IMG/VR virus record: IMGVR_UViG_3300038682_000198
Span: 1 to 44,976 of that record
Origin: a virus
DNA: 44,976 nucleotides
Reading direction: 5' to 3' (one strand)
Both the position numbers and the translations under genes were made by a program. Under the pieces are notes generated by a model. It did no database searches, had not been told where the DNA came from, and saw only the letters and a list, made by a program, of their open reading frames with translations. Positions 7,090 through 18,300 of this stretch are shown here, in pieces. Within the stretch, counting starts at the first letter, position 1; each line of letters starts with the position of its first letter.

Positions 7090-10000
7090 ATGGCGTATGC
7101 GACGACGGATTTTGGCAGTGTTGCGGACGATCTACACAGGGCGGCGGGAGCGTTCGCCCTGTTAACCTCTTCTGCGTCACAGTTTGGCGCATCGCTTAGT
7201 GCCTTTAGGGAATTTAATAAACAGCTAACCATGACAGGCGCTATCGCACAGGCGACGGCAACTGACATTGCAAAAATGAGCAAAGCGTCTCGTGACTTTG
7301 CGCTTGTAACGTCCACCTCTGCGGTCGATGCTACGCGGGCCTTGCAATCGCTTGCACAAGCAGGTTTCTCCACACAGGAAAGCCTCGCGGGCATGAATGG
7401 CGTGCTACTGCTATCCATGGCTACTATGACGGACGTTGGCACGGCGGCAGACAGCCTTTCGTCTGCGATCCGCGCTTTCGGCCTTGAGGCTAGCGATATG
7501 GGGCGTGTGTCGAACGTCTACGTCGCGGCTATGAACTCATCACTAGCAACCATGGATAAGCTTACCTACTCCATGCGGCAGGTTGCGCCTGTTGCGTCGG
7601 TTGCTAACTTGTCCATCGAACAAACGGTTGCTTGGCTTGATCAGCTTTATAACGTTGGTCTTCGCGGCGAACAGGCGGGTACTGGCCTGCGGAACGTTAT
7701 TGTACGCTTGATCCGCCCGACCGGGCAGGCAGCGGCTACCCTGCGGCGTCTAGGTATTGCTACTACCGATGCCACGGGTAACATGCGTGATCTTGAGAAA
7801 ATCATGCAGGATTTGTCTAAGCAGAATTTGTCCACAGCGGAGCTTGCAAATATCTTCGAAAACGAAGGTCTTGCAGCCGCGCTCGCTATGATGAAATCCG
7901 CCACGGTCGAACAAGGTAAAATGACTTCGGCCTATCGGCAGAACCTCGGGCAAATCAGCGGGACCGTTGCAGCACTCGAAGTTGCCTTGAAAAACATGTC
8001 AACGTATGACGCATCCATGCAGATGCTACATAACGCGATCACCGAAATTCAAATGACGCTCGGCGAAGAGCTAGCCCCCACGATTGAGGCGGTCGCAAAG
8101 TGGATTACGAACCTTGTTCGCCAGTTCCGCGAACTCAGCCCCGAAACTAAGGGGTGGATCACGACTATCACGGCGGGCGTCATAACAGTTATCGGATCAC
8201 TCTCTTCCCTTAACGCCATCATGCTATTGTTCCGCGCGACAGGTATTCGCTCCATGCTTGCTCTTTCGACGGCGGCGAAAGACGGTGGATCGAAGCTTAC
8301 CTTGCTTGGGGCTATCCTAAGCGGCCTTATCAAGGGGTTTAAACTACTTGGCGGTGCAATGGTTGCGGCTGTTGCTGGATTTGCTTCGCTTGCCGCCGCT
8401 GCGCAGCGTGCCGTAGTCTCAATGGCTATGTTCGTTCCCGGTGGACCCGTTATCCTCGGGCTTGGTCTTATCGCGGCTGGTATCTACGCCGGGGTCAAGG
8501 CATGGGATGCGTATACCGCAAGCGCCAAGAATGCCGCAGAGGTTAAGGTTTATAACCAAACCAAGGAACTATCGCAAAGTCAGACAAGCACGAAGCTTGC
8601 GAATATCGGAAGCCCTGCGGACTTTAGCAATATCGATAGTAGTATGCGCCTAGGTGATCAGCTACTAAACAATGCCCTGTCCAAAATGTACACCGAGTCC
8701 GACCCGGTTGATGCCGTTAACGTATCGACGCGGGCGCTTTACCATATCAGTCAGGCTCGTGATAAATTAAGCGAGGACGTAAAAGCCCTCAAGGATGCAG
8801 AGCCGCAGCTTGCCGCCTTGTTCCAAGCCCGCGCCGACCTTCTTAAAGACCTTAGAGTTTCCGTCGAGGCCGGAGATAAGAAAGCCGCTAAAGAAGCACA
8901 GGCTATGCTTGACGGCACCGATCTTGATGCGGAAACAGCGGGTAAGCTTCAAGCTTTCCAAGACAAGTATTTCCAACTCAGCAGTAAGATGAAGGAAGTT
9001 GTAGCTGGCGGAAGCAAGGCCGTTACTGCCCAGCGAAATGCGATCCTAGATTACCTGAATAGCCTATCGAGCGGTGATGCGGAATGGTCCGGTATGCTTA
9101 GCAAGTATTCGGATACCCTGAATACGGGGATCACGGACGGCGGCGACCGTAAACGTGTAACCGATATTATCATGGCAAAGATCGAGCAAGGTATGCCCTT
9201 CTCGAAAGAAATGATTGCACAGGCTATCCTTGAAGCAGGCGGAACCGAAGACTCGGACATAAAGGCATTCTTAGCTCCGCTACTACAGCAACGCGTACAG
9301 AAACAGCTTATCAATGTCGATGCGGCGATTGCATCCGTACAAGCTAAAACCGACCAACTGCACATTGCGGCAAAGCAGGCACAACTCTCGCTTACAAAGG
9401 ACGTAGGGGAAGCCCTCAAGCTTGCCACGGAAATCGGTAATGCTGACCTTCTTAAAGAGTTGAACTCGGCCACTAAAACGAACTCAGCCGCATTCGACGA
9501 TGCAATTAACCAGATGCTAGGCGGGCTTACTGCTACATTGCAGGACGCTGGCAGCAGTATGCAGGGGATCATCGACGAAGCCGCCAATGGGATGGGTATC
9601 GACCCGCTAACGCTTCAAGGTACGGACATTGGTGAAATTCTTAACGGGAACGCTTTGAAAGAGGCAATATCCTCTCAGATCGATAGCAGCACCACGCCAG
9701 AAGAGATTAACGCTATCGCAGAAGCGGAGTTTGCAAAGTACGATGCGCTAATGACTAACCTAGTCAACCGTATCGGCGATGCACTCAATTTGCCTGCAAA
9801 CGTGCTAGGCGGTCTACAGCGTATTGCAGAAGTAGCCATGGAGAACATTCAGGCCACTGTAATCGCTGGCCTGAATAAAACGACGGCCAACATACAAACG
9901 GCAGAGAAGGCAGCTACGTCACGAGCTAAGTCCGGCAGGAAGAGCGGGGCTAAAGGGGCCGCTAATAAAGCACGAAACGATGCCCGCAAGGCGGCTAAGG

Positions 10001-11655
10001 CTCTGCGTGATGCTGCGAAGGAACTTAACGACGCTAAGCAGGTCTACACGGACTCGGTACGCGGCCTATCTATCAATGAGCGGATCAGTATCTCGCTAGA
10101 TGTGGATACCCGCAAAGCTGAGCTTGAGTATGACGCTAAGATTGCAGCACTAAAGCAAAAAATGGAAGATGCGGATAGGAGCGGCAATCTTACCACTTCC
10201 ATGCGTTCGCAATACGAGGAAACACTTTCTTACCTCGAAAAAACCAAGCAAGCAGAAATCGATGCGGCGGACTCCTTTACGGAACAGATGAAGCGCCGTT
10301 CCGATGCGATTGATTTGTTTATCCGTGATATGCAGGATATGGCGGCGGAGTCGGCCAATACCTTCGCCAAGGTAGGTGCTGGAATTGCCGCAGCCTTCGC
10401 TGACTATCAGAGCGATCTTGTTACGCTTACGGATATTACCAAGGAAGCGGTTGGCGGGACGCTAGATGCCCTAACGTCGGGTATCTCGGACTTTATCTTT
10501 GATAACGAAAATGCATGGGAGAACTTCAAGCAAACGATGCTTAAAATTTCCCAGCAAGTTTTCGAAGGATTTACAAAGTCCTTCCTACAGCAGGCGCTTT
10601 CCTCGCTCACTGACGGGGGCGGGTCGATCTTCGGTAACGCGCAACAGCCTTCCAGCTTCGGAAGCACCGGAACGCCATCAGTTGGTAGCGGTGGTCTACT
10701 TGGCGGGATAATGAGCGCCTTGGGGCTAGGCGGTAAATCAACTGCCAAGACCAGTAACGTTGCCCCCGGCGTCGTTGGCTCGGCCACGACTAAAGGCGGC
10801 TCCGCAGCAGGTGGCGGTTTACTTGGCGGGATTACGGGTGGCACGGGTGGGGATAGTACCGACCCCATCGCGCAAACCATGCAAGCAGCCGCGCAAAAGC
10901 TAGAGCAAATCTTTACAGAGTTTGCCACAAATATCACGAAGACGCTGAATGACTTCGGGACTAAGTTTTCCCAAGCATTGTCTCAGGCGATCCAATCCGT
11001 GCAGAGCGGTAGTGGTGCGTCTGGTGGTTTTGGCGGTGTAAGCTTCTCGCCCGTCAGCAGTTCGGCAGGCGGTAGCTCCCTAGGCGCAATCAGCGGCGGC
11101 GGTGGCAGCGGCTTCCTTGGTCAGGCCCTAGGCTTCCTAGGTAAAGCCTTCGGGTTTGCGGACGGCGGACAAGTTACCGGGAAAGGGACAGGGACTAGCG
11201 ATAGTATCCTTGCTTGGCTATCCAATAAGGAATTCGTGGTACACTCCAAAGCTACCGAAGAATTCCTTCCCTTGCTGCACGCTATCAACTCTGGCAAGGT
11301 AAAGAAGGACGATACTAAAGCCTTGTTCGCGCTAGTAGCGGGCATGGGGAGCAAGTCAACTGCGGCCCCGGCCTTTGCAAACGGCGGCATGGTAAATTCA
11401 TCTGGTAACTTTGATCCTTACCGTACCTTCATTGCCCCAACCACGAAATACATGGAGAGCGCAGGGGTTGGAACTACGGCTCGGGACTTTGTGCAACAAC
11501 AGCGGACAGTCACTAACTCGGATAACCGGCAGACAACGCTATCAGTCAGCTATAACATGAACGGAAACTCTGGCGGAGACGGCTTCGGGCGCACGGCAAA
11601 CCAACATGCCAAGCAACTTGCCAAGCTTCTCAAAAAAGCCCAGAAGAATACGTAA
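7090..11655 (+). CDS. Tail tape measure protein
   Basis: 1521 residues, by far the longest tail gene before the tip, right after the chaperone. Residues about 60-270 match the TP901-type tape measure core ('QSLAQAGFSTQESLAGMNGVLLLS', 'QVAPVASVANLSIEQTVAWL', 'LRGEQAGTGLRNVIVRL'). Hydrophobic stretches at about 354-385 and 419-475 could cross the host membrane at DNA ejection. Residues about 940-1090 are Ala/Lys-rich coiled coil, and the C-terminus is Gly/Ser-rich with the common 'FADGGQVTGKGTGTSD' element (from about 1353) and an 'NKEFVVHSKAT' strand. At roughly 0.15 nm per residue this predicts a tail near 230 nm. Its many AUA/CUA/UAU-type codons contrast with the capsid gene. Confidence 0.93.
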   Translation: MAYATTDFGSVADDLHRAAGAFALLTSSASQFGASLSAFREFNKQLTMTGAIAQATATDIAKMSKASRDFALVTSTSAVDATRALQSLAQAGFSTQESLAGMNGVLLLSMATMTDVGTAADSLSSAIRAFGLEASDMGRVSNVYVAAMNSSLATMDKLTYSMRQVAPVASVANLSIEQTVAWLDQLYNVGLRGEQAGTGLRNVIVRLIRPTGQAAATLRRLGIATTDATGNMRDLEKIMQDLSKQNLSTAELANIFENEGLAAALAMMKSATVEQGKMTSAYRQNLGQISGTVAALEVALKNMSTYDASMQMLHNAITEIQMTLGEELAPTIEAVAKWITNLVRQFRELSPETKGWITTITAGVITVIGSLSSLNAIMLLFRATGIRSMLALSTAAKDGGSKLTLLGAILSGLIKGFKLLGGAMVAAVAGFASLAAAAQRAVVSMAMFVPGGPVILGLGLIAAGIYAGVKAWDAYTASAKNAAEVKVYNQTKELSQSQTSTKLANIGSPADFSNIDSSMRLGDQLLNNALSKMYTESDPVDAVNVSTRALYHISQARDKLSEDVKALKDAEPQLAALFQARADLLKDLRVSVEAGDKKAAKEAQAMLDGTDLDAETAGKLQAFQDKYFQLSSKMKEVVAGGSKAVTAQRNAILDYLNSLSSGDAEWSGMLSKYSDTLNTGITDGGDRKRVTDIIMAKIEQGMPFSKEMIAQAILEAGGTEDSDIKAFLAPLLQQRVQKQLINVDAAIASVQAKTDQLHIAAKQAQLSLTKDVGEALKLATEIGNADLLKELNSATKTNSAAFDDAINQMLGGLTATLQDAGSSMQGIIDEAANGMGIDPLTLQGTDIGEILNGNALKEAISSQIDSSTTPEEINAIAEAEFAKYDALMTNLVNRIGDALNLPANVLGGLQRIAEVAMENIQATVIAGLNKTTANIQTAEKAATSRAKSGRKSGAKGAANKARNDARKAAKALRDAAKELNDAKQVYTDSVRGLSINERISISLDVDTRKAELEYDAKIAALKQKMEDADRSGNLTTSMRSQYEETLSYLEKTKQAEIDAADSFTEQMKRRSDAIDLFIRDMQDMAAESANTFAKVGAGIAAAFADYQSDLVTLTDITKEAVGGTLDALTSGISDFIFDNENAWENFKQTMLKISQQVFEGFTKSFLQQALSSLTDGGGSIFGNAQQPSSFGSTGTPSVGSGGLLGGIMSALGLGGKSTAKTSNVAPGVVGSATTKGGSAAGGGLLGGITGGTGGDSTDPIAQTMQAAAQKLEQIFTEFATNITKTLNDFGTKFSQALSQAIQSVQSGSGASGGFGGVSFSPVSSSAGGSSLGAISGGGGSGFLGQALGFLGKAFGFADGGQVTGKGTGTSDSILAWLSNKEFVVHSKATEEFLPLLHAINSGKVKKDDTKALFALVAGMGSKSTAAPAFANGGMVNSSGNFDPYRTFIAPTTKYMESAGVGTTARDFVQQQRTVTNSDNRQTTLSVSYNMNGNSGGDGFGRTANQHAKQLAKLLKKAQKNT

Positions 11656-11658
11656 CCC

Positions 11659-11672
11659 TACAATCGATTGCA
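11659..11672. repeat. Dispersed palindrome, copy 4
   Basis: TACAATCGATTGCA, starting 3 bases after the tape measure stop codon and ending 15 bases before the next start. Confidence 0.9.
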
Positions 11673-11687
11673 GCGAGGATCGTACCA

Positions 11688-12905
11688 ATGGCTATCACTT
11701 ACATGCAGGGCTTCGAGCTTATCCGCCCGACTGCGGACTATGCTACTGAGGCATTGGTTGCCACCGACATAAAAAAGTATCTTGAGTTCGACCCTGTCAC
11801 CGGATCAAGTGAGTGGTTTATCGACGAAACGGACGTGGCCTCGCTTCTCGCGGGGCCTTTGGTCACAACGGACAGCCCCCGTATCGATGGTCAATGCTTA
11901 ACTATCAAGCGCCCCGTCGCGGTTACCGACCCTGTAACGGAGAATTTCAACTCTAACAGTAACCTAGGGTTATCTGTTTACGTGCAAAACACGTCAACGG
12001 TTAATATCGGGATTGCGGTCAAGTTTTCGAAAGCCCCGCTGCGGGCTATCCCGCTTGCTGTGTTCAAGTACGATAATGGTGTCGATATTAACCAGCAAAC
12101 AACCTTGTGGCTTGGCCGCACCGGGGCTGTGTTCTTTTCCGATGGTGTTTTCGATATTGACGAAGCCGCCCCTACTGATCCAGCCGTTATTGAGACTCTT
12201 GCCACCCCTCCCGGTGCGGTCATCTTCGATAGGTATACGTATATCGAGGCGCAGGTTACATTGTTGCGAGAGTCCTCCGTCGCATCTATCGCGGTTAACG
12301 GGGTTACCCTACTAGAGCAAGTGACGGCGGGCGCACTGCAAGCGTACCCGAACAAAAACTACATCAACCAAGTTATTATCGTTAATCCGATGGCGGCATA
12401 CTTCCCAGATGGCGGGTATGATATGAGCATCGATGACTTGTACATCGGAAACGCGACGGGGGCCAACGCCGGGATATTAGGGCCACAGCACATCAAACGC
12501 TTTGAGCTATCAGGGCCTACCGCCGAAACCGCATGGACAGCGAACGGCGAGGCTACAAACTACGAGTGTGTCAATGGCCTCGTCGATCCCTCCGAAGCTG
12601 ATCTAACTTACATCAGCGCGGACGGTCCAGATAAGCGCGACCTTTACGAGCTTACCGACGTACCCGCTGCCTACACGACAGTAAATTGCGTAAAGGTCAC
12701 CGCGTCCGTGTCAGTCACCGAAGGGGCCGGAACGATGAATATCATCGCAAACTATACAGGCGTCGTGGGGCATAACACCTCTATCGGCATATCCATACCC
12801 GACAGTAGCGAGCGCTATGTGCGGACGGCCCTGTTCAATACCGTCTATGCCAGTGAGCTAACGGTCGCCCGAATGAATACAATGTGGATCGGAGTCTACT
12901 CGTAA
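11688..12905 (+). CDS. Tail protein, possibly lectin-fold
   Basis: 405 residues, beta-rich throughout. The pattern of a roughly 240-residue N-terminal domain ('GLSVYVQNTSTVNIGIAVKFS', 'DRYTYIEAQVTLLRESSVAS', 'YDMSIDDLYIGNATG') resembles concanavalin-like jelly rolls that occur in phage tail and decoration proteins. A second beta domain follows. It lies between tape measure and the DUF2460-like gene, so a tail-tip or tail-shaft accessory role is likely. I cannot name a family. The gene ends in a TAATG overlap with the next gene, so translation is coupled. Confidence 0.6.
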   Translation: MAITYMQGFELIRPTADYATEALVATDIKKYLEFDPVTGSSEWFIDETDVASLLAGPLVTTDSPRIDGQCLTIKRPVAVTDPVTENFNSNSNLGLSVYVQNTSTVNIGIAVKFSKAPLRAIPLAVFKYDNGVDINQQTTLWLGRTGAVFFSDGVFDIDEAAPTDPAVIETLATPPGAVIFDRYTYIEAQVTLLRESSVASIAVNGVTLLEQVTAGALQAYPNKNYINQVIIVNPMAAYFPDGGYDMSIDDLYIGNATGANAGILGPQHIKRFELSGPTAETAWTANGEATNYECVNGLVDPSEADLTYISADGPDKRDLYELTDVPAAYTTVNCVKVTASVSVTEGAGTMNIIANYTGVVGHNTSIGISIPDSSERYVRTALFNTVYASELTVARMNTMWIGVYS

Positions 12906-14047
12906 TGGCTACCACCGACATTTTCCACAGTTTGTCCGTCTCGGCGAGCATGGGTAATGCCCTGAATGGACTTAATGCTTGGGAGCTAGCGGTCGAAGCC
13001 ATGCTTTATGGGTCAGCCGCTAACCTGCATTCCATATCCGCCGAAGTTCTTATGCGGGCGGATATGGACCCCATAACAGGAGGAATCCTCCTAACCGATA
13101 CAGCGCCTAACGCAGAGGATAGCGATATGGTCTACACAGATATTATATTCCCCCGTTGCCTTTCTTATGGAAGTACGGGAAATCCTCATTATGAGACAGA
13201 AAAAGTCGAAGTTGCGTCGGGCATGGAAGCGCGCCAAAGCCGTTGGCGGTACCCGAAGCACGAGTACAATATCAACATGGAAAACCTTGAAGCACCGGAC
13301 GTTGCCGAAATCATGCGTATATGGCATGTGTGCTCGGGCGATGCGATGGCTTTCCTGTTTATGGACCCGCTCGACAACACCTCCGCCGACACCGACGACG
13401 GAATGTCGCTGAAAGACGTATCCGCGACTGACCAGTTTGTCGCATCTGCGGTCGGCACTGTCTCCGCCTACCCGTTGTACAAATCGTATAAGCAGTCATC
13501 GCGAACAAAGACCCGTCGTATCAAGTACCCAATGGAAGGTACTTTGATCGTCGCGGTTGACGGGTTTACTGTGACTAACTGGAACTACAACTACACAAGC
13601 TGTATGTTGAATTTCACAAAGGCCACTGGCGATATTACGGCGGACCTAGCGCTCACAGGTAATACTTTGAGTTGCCAGCCCGGTGCGCTTGCCTTCGCAT
13701 CCCTCAATGTCAATGACCTTTTCTATATGACAGGGTTTACCTTGCACGCTAGCAATAACGTTGAACCGGGTGCAATGCCTCTTCGCGTCGTATCGACAAC
13801 GGACACTACGCTCGTATTTGAAAAGTACGATCAAACCGCATGGACTGTTGCAGACGAACTTGAACAGCCGATCACCCTTACACAGACATTGCCTCCCACT
13901 GGTGCCGCCATTACGGCGGGGTTCTACTTCTATGTCCCTGTGCGGTTCTCCGACGGTGATAATGCCACCAGTGAAATTAAAGCGGGCCTACGGGATAGCG
14001 TACAGGCCGACTTTACCAACATCACCTTAAAAGAGGTTTTCGACTAA
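12905..14047 (+). CDS. DUF2460-like distal tail protein
   Basis: 380 residues from the ATG at 12905 (TAATG overlap with the preceding stop); an upstream GTG at 12884 is in frame but less likely. The middle carries the family hallmark: 'EVASGMEARQSRWRYPKHEYNI' followed by 'LEAPDVAEIMRIWHVCSGDAMAFLFMDPLD', matching the 'G.e.R...w...r..y.i' and 'aF.f.DP.D' pattern of TIGR02217/DUF2460 proteins. In gene transfer agents and related phages this family is the distal tail protein that closes the tube above the hub. About 100 residues around 200-300 look like an insertion. Gene order (tape measure, DUF2460, DUF2163, NlpC/P60, tip) is fully conserved. Confidence 0.8.
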   Translation: MATTDIFHSLSVSASMGNALNGLNAWELAVEAMLYGSAANLHSISAEVLMRADMDPITGGILLTDTAPNAEDSDMVYTDIIFPRCLSYGSTGNPHYETEKVEVASGMEARQSRWRYPKHEYNINMENLEAPDVAEIMRIWHVCSGDAMAFLFMDPLDNTSADTDDGMSLKDVSATDQFVASAVGTVSAYPLYKSYKQSSRTKTRRIKYPMEGTLIVAVDGFTVTNWNYNYTSCMLNFTKATGDITADLALTGNTLSCQPGALAFASLNVNDLFYMTGFTLHASNNVEPGAMPLRVVSTTDTTLVFEKYDQTAWTVADELEQPITLTQTLPPTGAAITAGFYFYVPVRFSDGDNATSEIKAGLRDSVQADFTNITLKEVFD

Positions 14048-14913
14048 TGAACCGCGCACAGTTTGCAAAAATGTTCGATAGGCTACAGCGCACGAATACC
14101 AAGTACGCGGAATGCGTGAAGGTAACGCGTGACGATGGTAAAGCCTTTCGGTTCACGGCTCATGATGAAGACATACGGCTCATTGAAGAGGACGGCGTGC
14201 GCTATACGTACAAGGCGGCAGGTTCCTTCAAAATGTATGCTCTCGAAATGACCAGCGGCCTTGCCGTGTCCAACATGGACATTGAAGGGGTGATCACAGA
14301 CGACAGTATAACGGACTTCGACTTGGAAAACGGATTGTTCGAGTCGGCTAAGGTCGAACTGTTCCTCGCCTACTGGACCAATCTCGACATTGGCATACTT
14401 CCCCTTCGGACTGCATGGATTGGCGACATTACCACGACGGGGATTTCCTATAAGACGGACCTTCGCGGTATCGCCCAACGCCTCGCCCAAGTTTTCACAA
14501 GCCTAACCTCGCTTGAATGCAGATACGAATTCTGTGATGCGGATTGCACACTCAACCTAGCCGACAACACCGAAGAGGTTACCATCGGATTGTCTGCTAC
14601 AGCGAAGGTTTGCTATATCGGGACACTGGCCGACTATGTTGGGTCGCCTTACCAATGGGGCTTGATCGAATTCACCAGCGGTAAAAATGCTGGACTGAAA
14701 ATGGAGATTGTTCGGCAGATCGCAAATCGTTTCGAGCTTTTCATGGCAATGCCATACCCAATCGAGACGGGAGCTACCGCCAAGATAACTAAAGGGTGCG
14801 CAAAGACCTACGATGCGTGCGCTTCCTACGGGAACGTTAAGAATATGGGTGCAGAGCCATATATCACAGGCTCCGATCTTTTGGCGAGGTACCCAGATGC
14901 TAAGAACACCTGA
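14047..14913 (+). CDS. DUF2163-like tail hub protein
   Basis: 288 residues, start in TAATG overlap with the previous gene. It shows the DUF2163 (BR0599-type) pattern: 'KVTRDDGKAFRFTAHDEDIRL' near the N-terminus, 'LAVSNMDIEGVI', 'AWIGDITTTG' and a Cys cluster at C158, C163 and C167 with further Cys at C251 and C258. Related hub proteins of lambda-type tails bind an iron-sulfur cluster through C-terminal cysteines; whether these Cys do so is inference. The protein would form the hub between distal tail protein and tip. It overlaps the peptidase gene by 17 bases. Confidence 0.8.
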   Translation: MNRAQFAKMFDRLQRTNTKYAECVKVTRDDGKAFRFTAHDEDIRLIEEDGVRYTYKAAGSFKMYALEMTSGLAVSNMDIEGVITDDSITDFDLENGLFESAKVELFLAYWTNLDIGILPLRTAWIGDITTTGISYKTDLRGIAQRLAQVFTSLTSLECRYEFCDADCTLNLADNTEEVTIGLSATAKVCYIGTLADYVGSPYQWGLIEFTSGKNAGLKMEIVRQIANRFELFMAMPYPIETGATAKITKGCAKTYDACASYGNVKNMGAEPYITGSDLLARYPDAKNT

Positions 14914-15388
14914 TACCCTACGTGAAGAGTGGGTAAAAGCCCTCCGCAGCTACGAAGGGACAAGGTTCAGGCACCTAGGGCGCAGCCGCCAAGGCGGGGT
15001 CGATTGTGCTGGCCTGCTTATCTGTGCCACAGAGGACGTGGGGATCAACAATAACTCTCGGTCTATCGTAAAGAATTATGCGAGAACACCGGACGATGAA
15101 ATGTTCACGGACGTGCTATCCGGTTTCGCCTATCCAATGGCTTACAATCGATTGCACGGAATTCTCGACCAGTTCTTGCCCGGTGATATTCTGTCTTTCT
15201 GGATCGATGCCCCCGGCCATCCTCGCCACTTGTCGGTTATAACGGGTAGTGATCGCATTGGTCGAACAACTATGATACATTCGTATGCAAGACGTGATCG
15301 CGGGGTTATCGAGTGCTCTATCGATGCCGCTTATTGGCTCCCTCGTATCCATCAGGTATGGCGGCTAAACGAACTTTCACAGGTGTAA
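14897..15388 (+). CDS. NlpC/P60 tail peptidase
   Basis: 163 residues. The start is taken at ATG 14897, which has 'ggcgagg' 8 bases upstream and lies inside the end of the hub gene; a longer in-frame start at 14813 would create an 84-base-longer overlap with no ribosome binding site. Catalytic Cys37 sits in 'GGVDCAGLL', the classic NlpC/P60 nucleophile motif. His111 in 'GHPRHLSVIT' and a polar residue near His128 complete the likely triad. In gene transfer agents this protein (gp14-like) is a tail-associated cell-wall peptidase that opens peptidoglycan during DNA entry. It is probably not the lysis endolysin. Confidence 0.85.
   Translation: MLRTPDTLREEWVKALRSYEGTRFRHLGRSRQGGVDCAGLLICATEDVGINNNSRSIVKNYARTPDDEMFTDVLSGFAYPMAYNRLHGILDQFLPGDILSFWIDAPGHPRHLSVITGSDRIGRTTMIHSYARRDRGVIECSIDAAYWLPRIHQVWRLNELSQV
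15143..15156. repeat. Dispersed palindrome, copy 5 (in NlpC/P60 gene)
   Basis: TACAATCGATTGCA in codon phase 0, encoding Y-N-R-L-H. Confidence 0.9.
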
Positions 15389-15389
15389 A

Positions 15390-18300
15390 ATGGCTTCACT
15401 AATTCTCGGCTCCATCGGTAGTTCTCTCCTAGGCCCCATCGGGGGCTTTCTGGGTTCTATGCTTGGCTCTTATATCGATCAGCTTTTGTTTGCACCGAAG
15501 CCGCAGGACGTTGAGGGGCCACGCCTAGACGACCTTAGCACCACACGGGCAGACGTTGGGGTTCCCATACCCTTAGTGTACGGAGCGGATCGCGTATCGG
15601 GGAACATCATCTGTTCATCCGAGATTATCGAGGTCAAGAAAACTAAGAAAGTGGGGAGCAAGGGTGCCAAGCAAAAGGTAACGACATACACCTACTACAT
15701 CGATATGGACGTCCTTCTTTGCGAAGGGCCTATCATCGGTGTTGCGCGCATATGGGCGGACGGTAAACTAATCAGGGGTCTTCGCGACTCCATTGTGATT
15801 GATACGGAAGCGAACGCCGGGAAGGTCGGGGCTTTCCCCTACCCAGATCGCTATAAAGCGGCGATGTACGATCCTAAAAAGGTTCCATGGACACTTGATC
15901 CTGCTGGACAGTCGGACGGGAACTACTACTTGTACAATGGCGTTTCTTTCGACGTCGCATCTGCGGGCGAAGCTTCCGATGCAGAAGCTAAGGGCAGGAT
16001 TGTATATTGGCGTGACCCTGTTACGGATTATTATTTCCCGACCCCAAGCAGCGTTGCCTACAATGGTAGCACGGTCGAGGTTGATAACGATTACGAGTAT
16101 GATCACCCGGCCCTCGTTATCACTCCAATCACTTCGTCCACCGATCAGGAAGTTGTTGCACTTAACGGTCCCGTGGTAACAAACGGGCAGACAGTTGCCT
16201 ACTTGAACTCGTTCGATGCGTGGTCTTATATCAGCGACGCTCCCGGCGGTGCACTGGATGCTTCTATTGACCCGCTGACGCATACATTACGGTTTGATAG
16301 GATATATGGGTCTAGCTGGCTCATCCGCGATTACGATATTTCTGAAACTGGCCTTGGTATCCCGAACGAGGTTCTTGATCGCGGAGACACCGCATACGTT
16401 TCCCTGAAAATATATTTCGCAGACAATGGTTCGTCGGCGAGCTACGAGGTATATGTGCAGTGCCTAGGGGTGTACAACTACGATTACTTCGAAGATACGT
16501 GGGATGCCACCATCGCCAGCGAAATTAACTTTTCCACGCCTCACACCTTTAAGGTGGATAGGGCAAAGGTTCCATCGGGTACACGTACTCTCCGCGTTGC
16601 AATACGGAAGAAAATGCCGGGGTACGTCAACCTGCGCGATACGGATATGTATTTCCCCGAAGGTATCATCATCGATTGGACGGTATCGGACAGCGATAGC
16701 GAGTCCGTTCAAAATAATGCCCTAGATCAACCATCCTACTATGACGTGCTCGCCGCGCTTGATAAGCAGAATGCCATCATTGCGCAAACTGGCGAGAACG
16801 GTGAAATCGTCTATAACGACATACTAGGGTTGATGTTTAACCCCACCTTCACCTACAACCCCAGCCCGTCCGTGCGTGGATGGACTGATTACTACAACCT
16901 GTTCGCCGCGTTAAACGATTGGTCGCCAAAGTCGATCTTCTCCTATGACAAATCGAATGGGATAACGCTCTATCGCGGGACTTCGGATCAAGCGCAAGAC
17001 CCGCTAATGTCCGAGGTCGTCGGCGGTGAGGTGCCAGCGTACAAGAACCGCGCGCATATTGTTTTTGACCACATGGCCTTGGCGGACTTTGGCTCCCGCC
17101 CGCCTAACCTTACCTTCGAGGTTGTGCGTTATGAGAATGACAGGATCGGTACGGTCTTGGTTGACTTCATGACGCGTGCCACTTTGGAAGAAAAGCACTA
17201 CGATATTTCTGAACTCCCTACCGAGGGGATTGAAAGCTATGTTGCCGGGTATTCCGTCGGTAACTCGACGTCCTACCGGGCCGCAATGGAAACTCTGCTA
17301 TCCGCATTCCGTATCGATGCCGCTGAGATAAACGACAAGATCGTGTTTCGTCCATATGCCCGCGCGGCGGACCATGCTATACCGTATGACGATCTTGGTG
17401 CCACCGAAGCCGGGTCTGGCACGAAGGATATTGTACAGCTTGTGTACGGCGACCCTCTCGAAATGCCGAAGAGCGTTGAAGCGGTATTTAGCGACCCCGG
17501 CAGGGAATATCAGGCCAACACTGCGAAGTACTCGCGGCAGGTAAGCAAAGCGCTGAATAAGGCCAGCACACAGGTTGCCATCGTATCCTATCCGCATGTG
17601 ATGCGTATGTGGGCGCAGAACATGCTACGCCAAGCGTGGGGAGAGCGCATTACTGCAAAATTCTCCCTGCCCCATCGCGACATTTATATATCCCCAACTG
17701 ACGTTGTCACCTTCAATAAAGGCGAAGGGGTCGTGGACTATGCCACGTCATCGAAAGAGATTACACCAAACATAGACGTTGTTATCCTCCCCGGCCTTGC
17801 ACCGGACCCGAACGTTAGCAGGTATAGTACGTCGGTGCCTCTATCGATTGGCAACTTCACCGCAGGCAACGGGCTGTTCACTAACGTATATCTATCAGAG
17901 CAAGACGGGGTTCCCTACATTATTGAAACGGGACTGTCTAACGATTACGCGATATGGCAGGATTTTGATCTACTGGCACTCGGTGTTCCACAGGAAGCCA
18001 TCGATAATGGGAATGTGTACGTATCGTTTAAACTTGGGGTACGCGACCTATCCGCATTCGTCACAGCTTCCACCTTTGTCGTCGGTATCGGGGAGAACGA
18101 GGACGGGTCGCCTCAGTTAGGGGAGATTTACAATCACTTCGCTGCAACCAATGTGATCTACGGTGATACAAGCGAATTCAAGTACGGGACCGTCGGCGGG
18201 CAGCTACGGCCTAACGATAGGTGGGTTCGTTGCCTTTGGCGCATTCAACGCGCCGCAGCTATCCTAGGCGGCAGCGCATACACCGGGATCGAGCTTGTCG

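Noticed and set aside
12884-12904. GTG start for the DUF2460-like gene
   Set aside because: The ATG at 12905 forms the TAATG overlap used repeatedly in this genome.
17841-17853. Additional palindrome copy (ctatcgattggca)
   Set aside because: Only the ATCGATTG core matches and both arms are broken; similar partial matches at about 25388 and 34061 were also left out.
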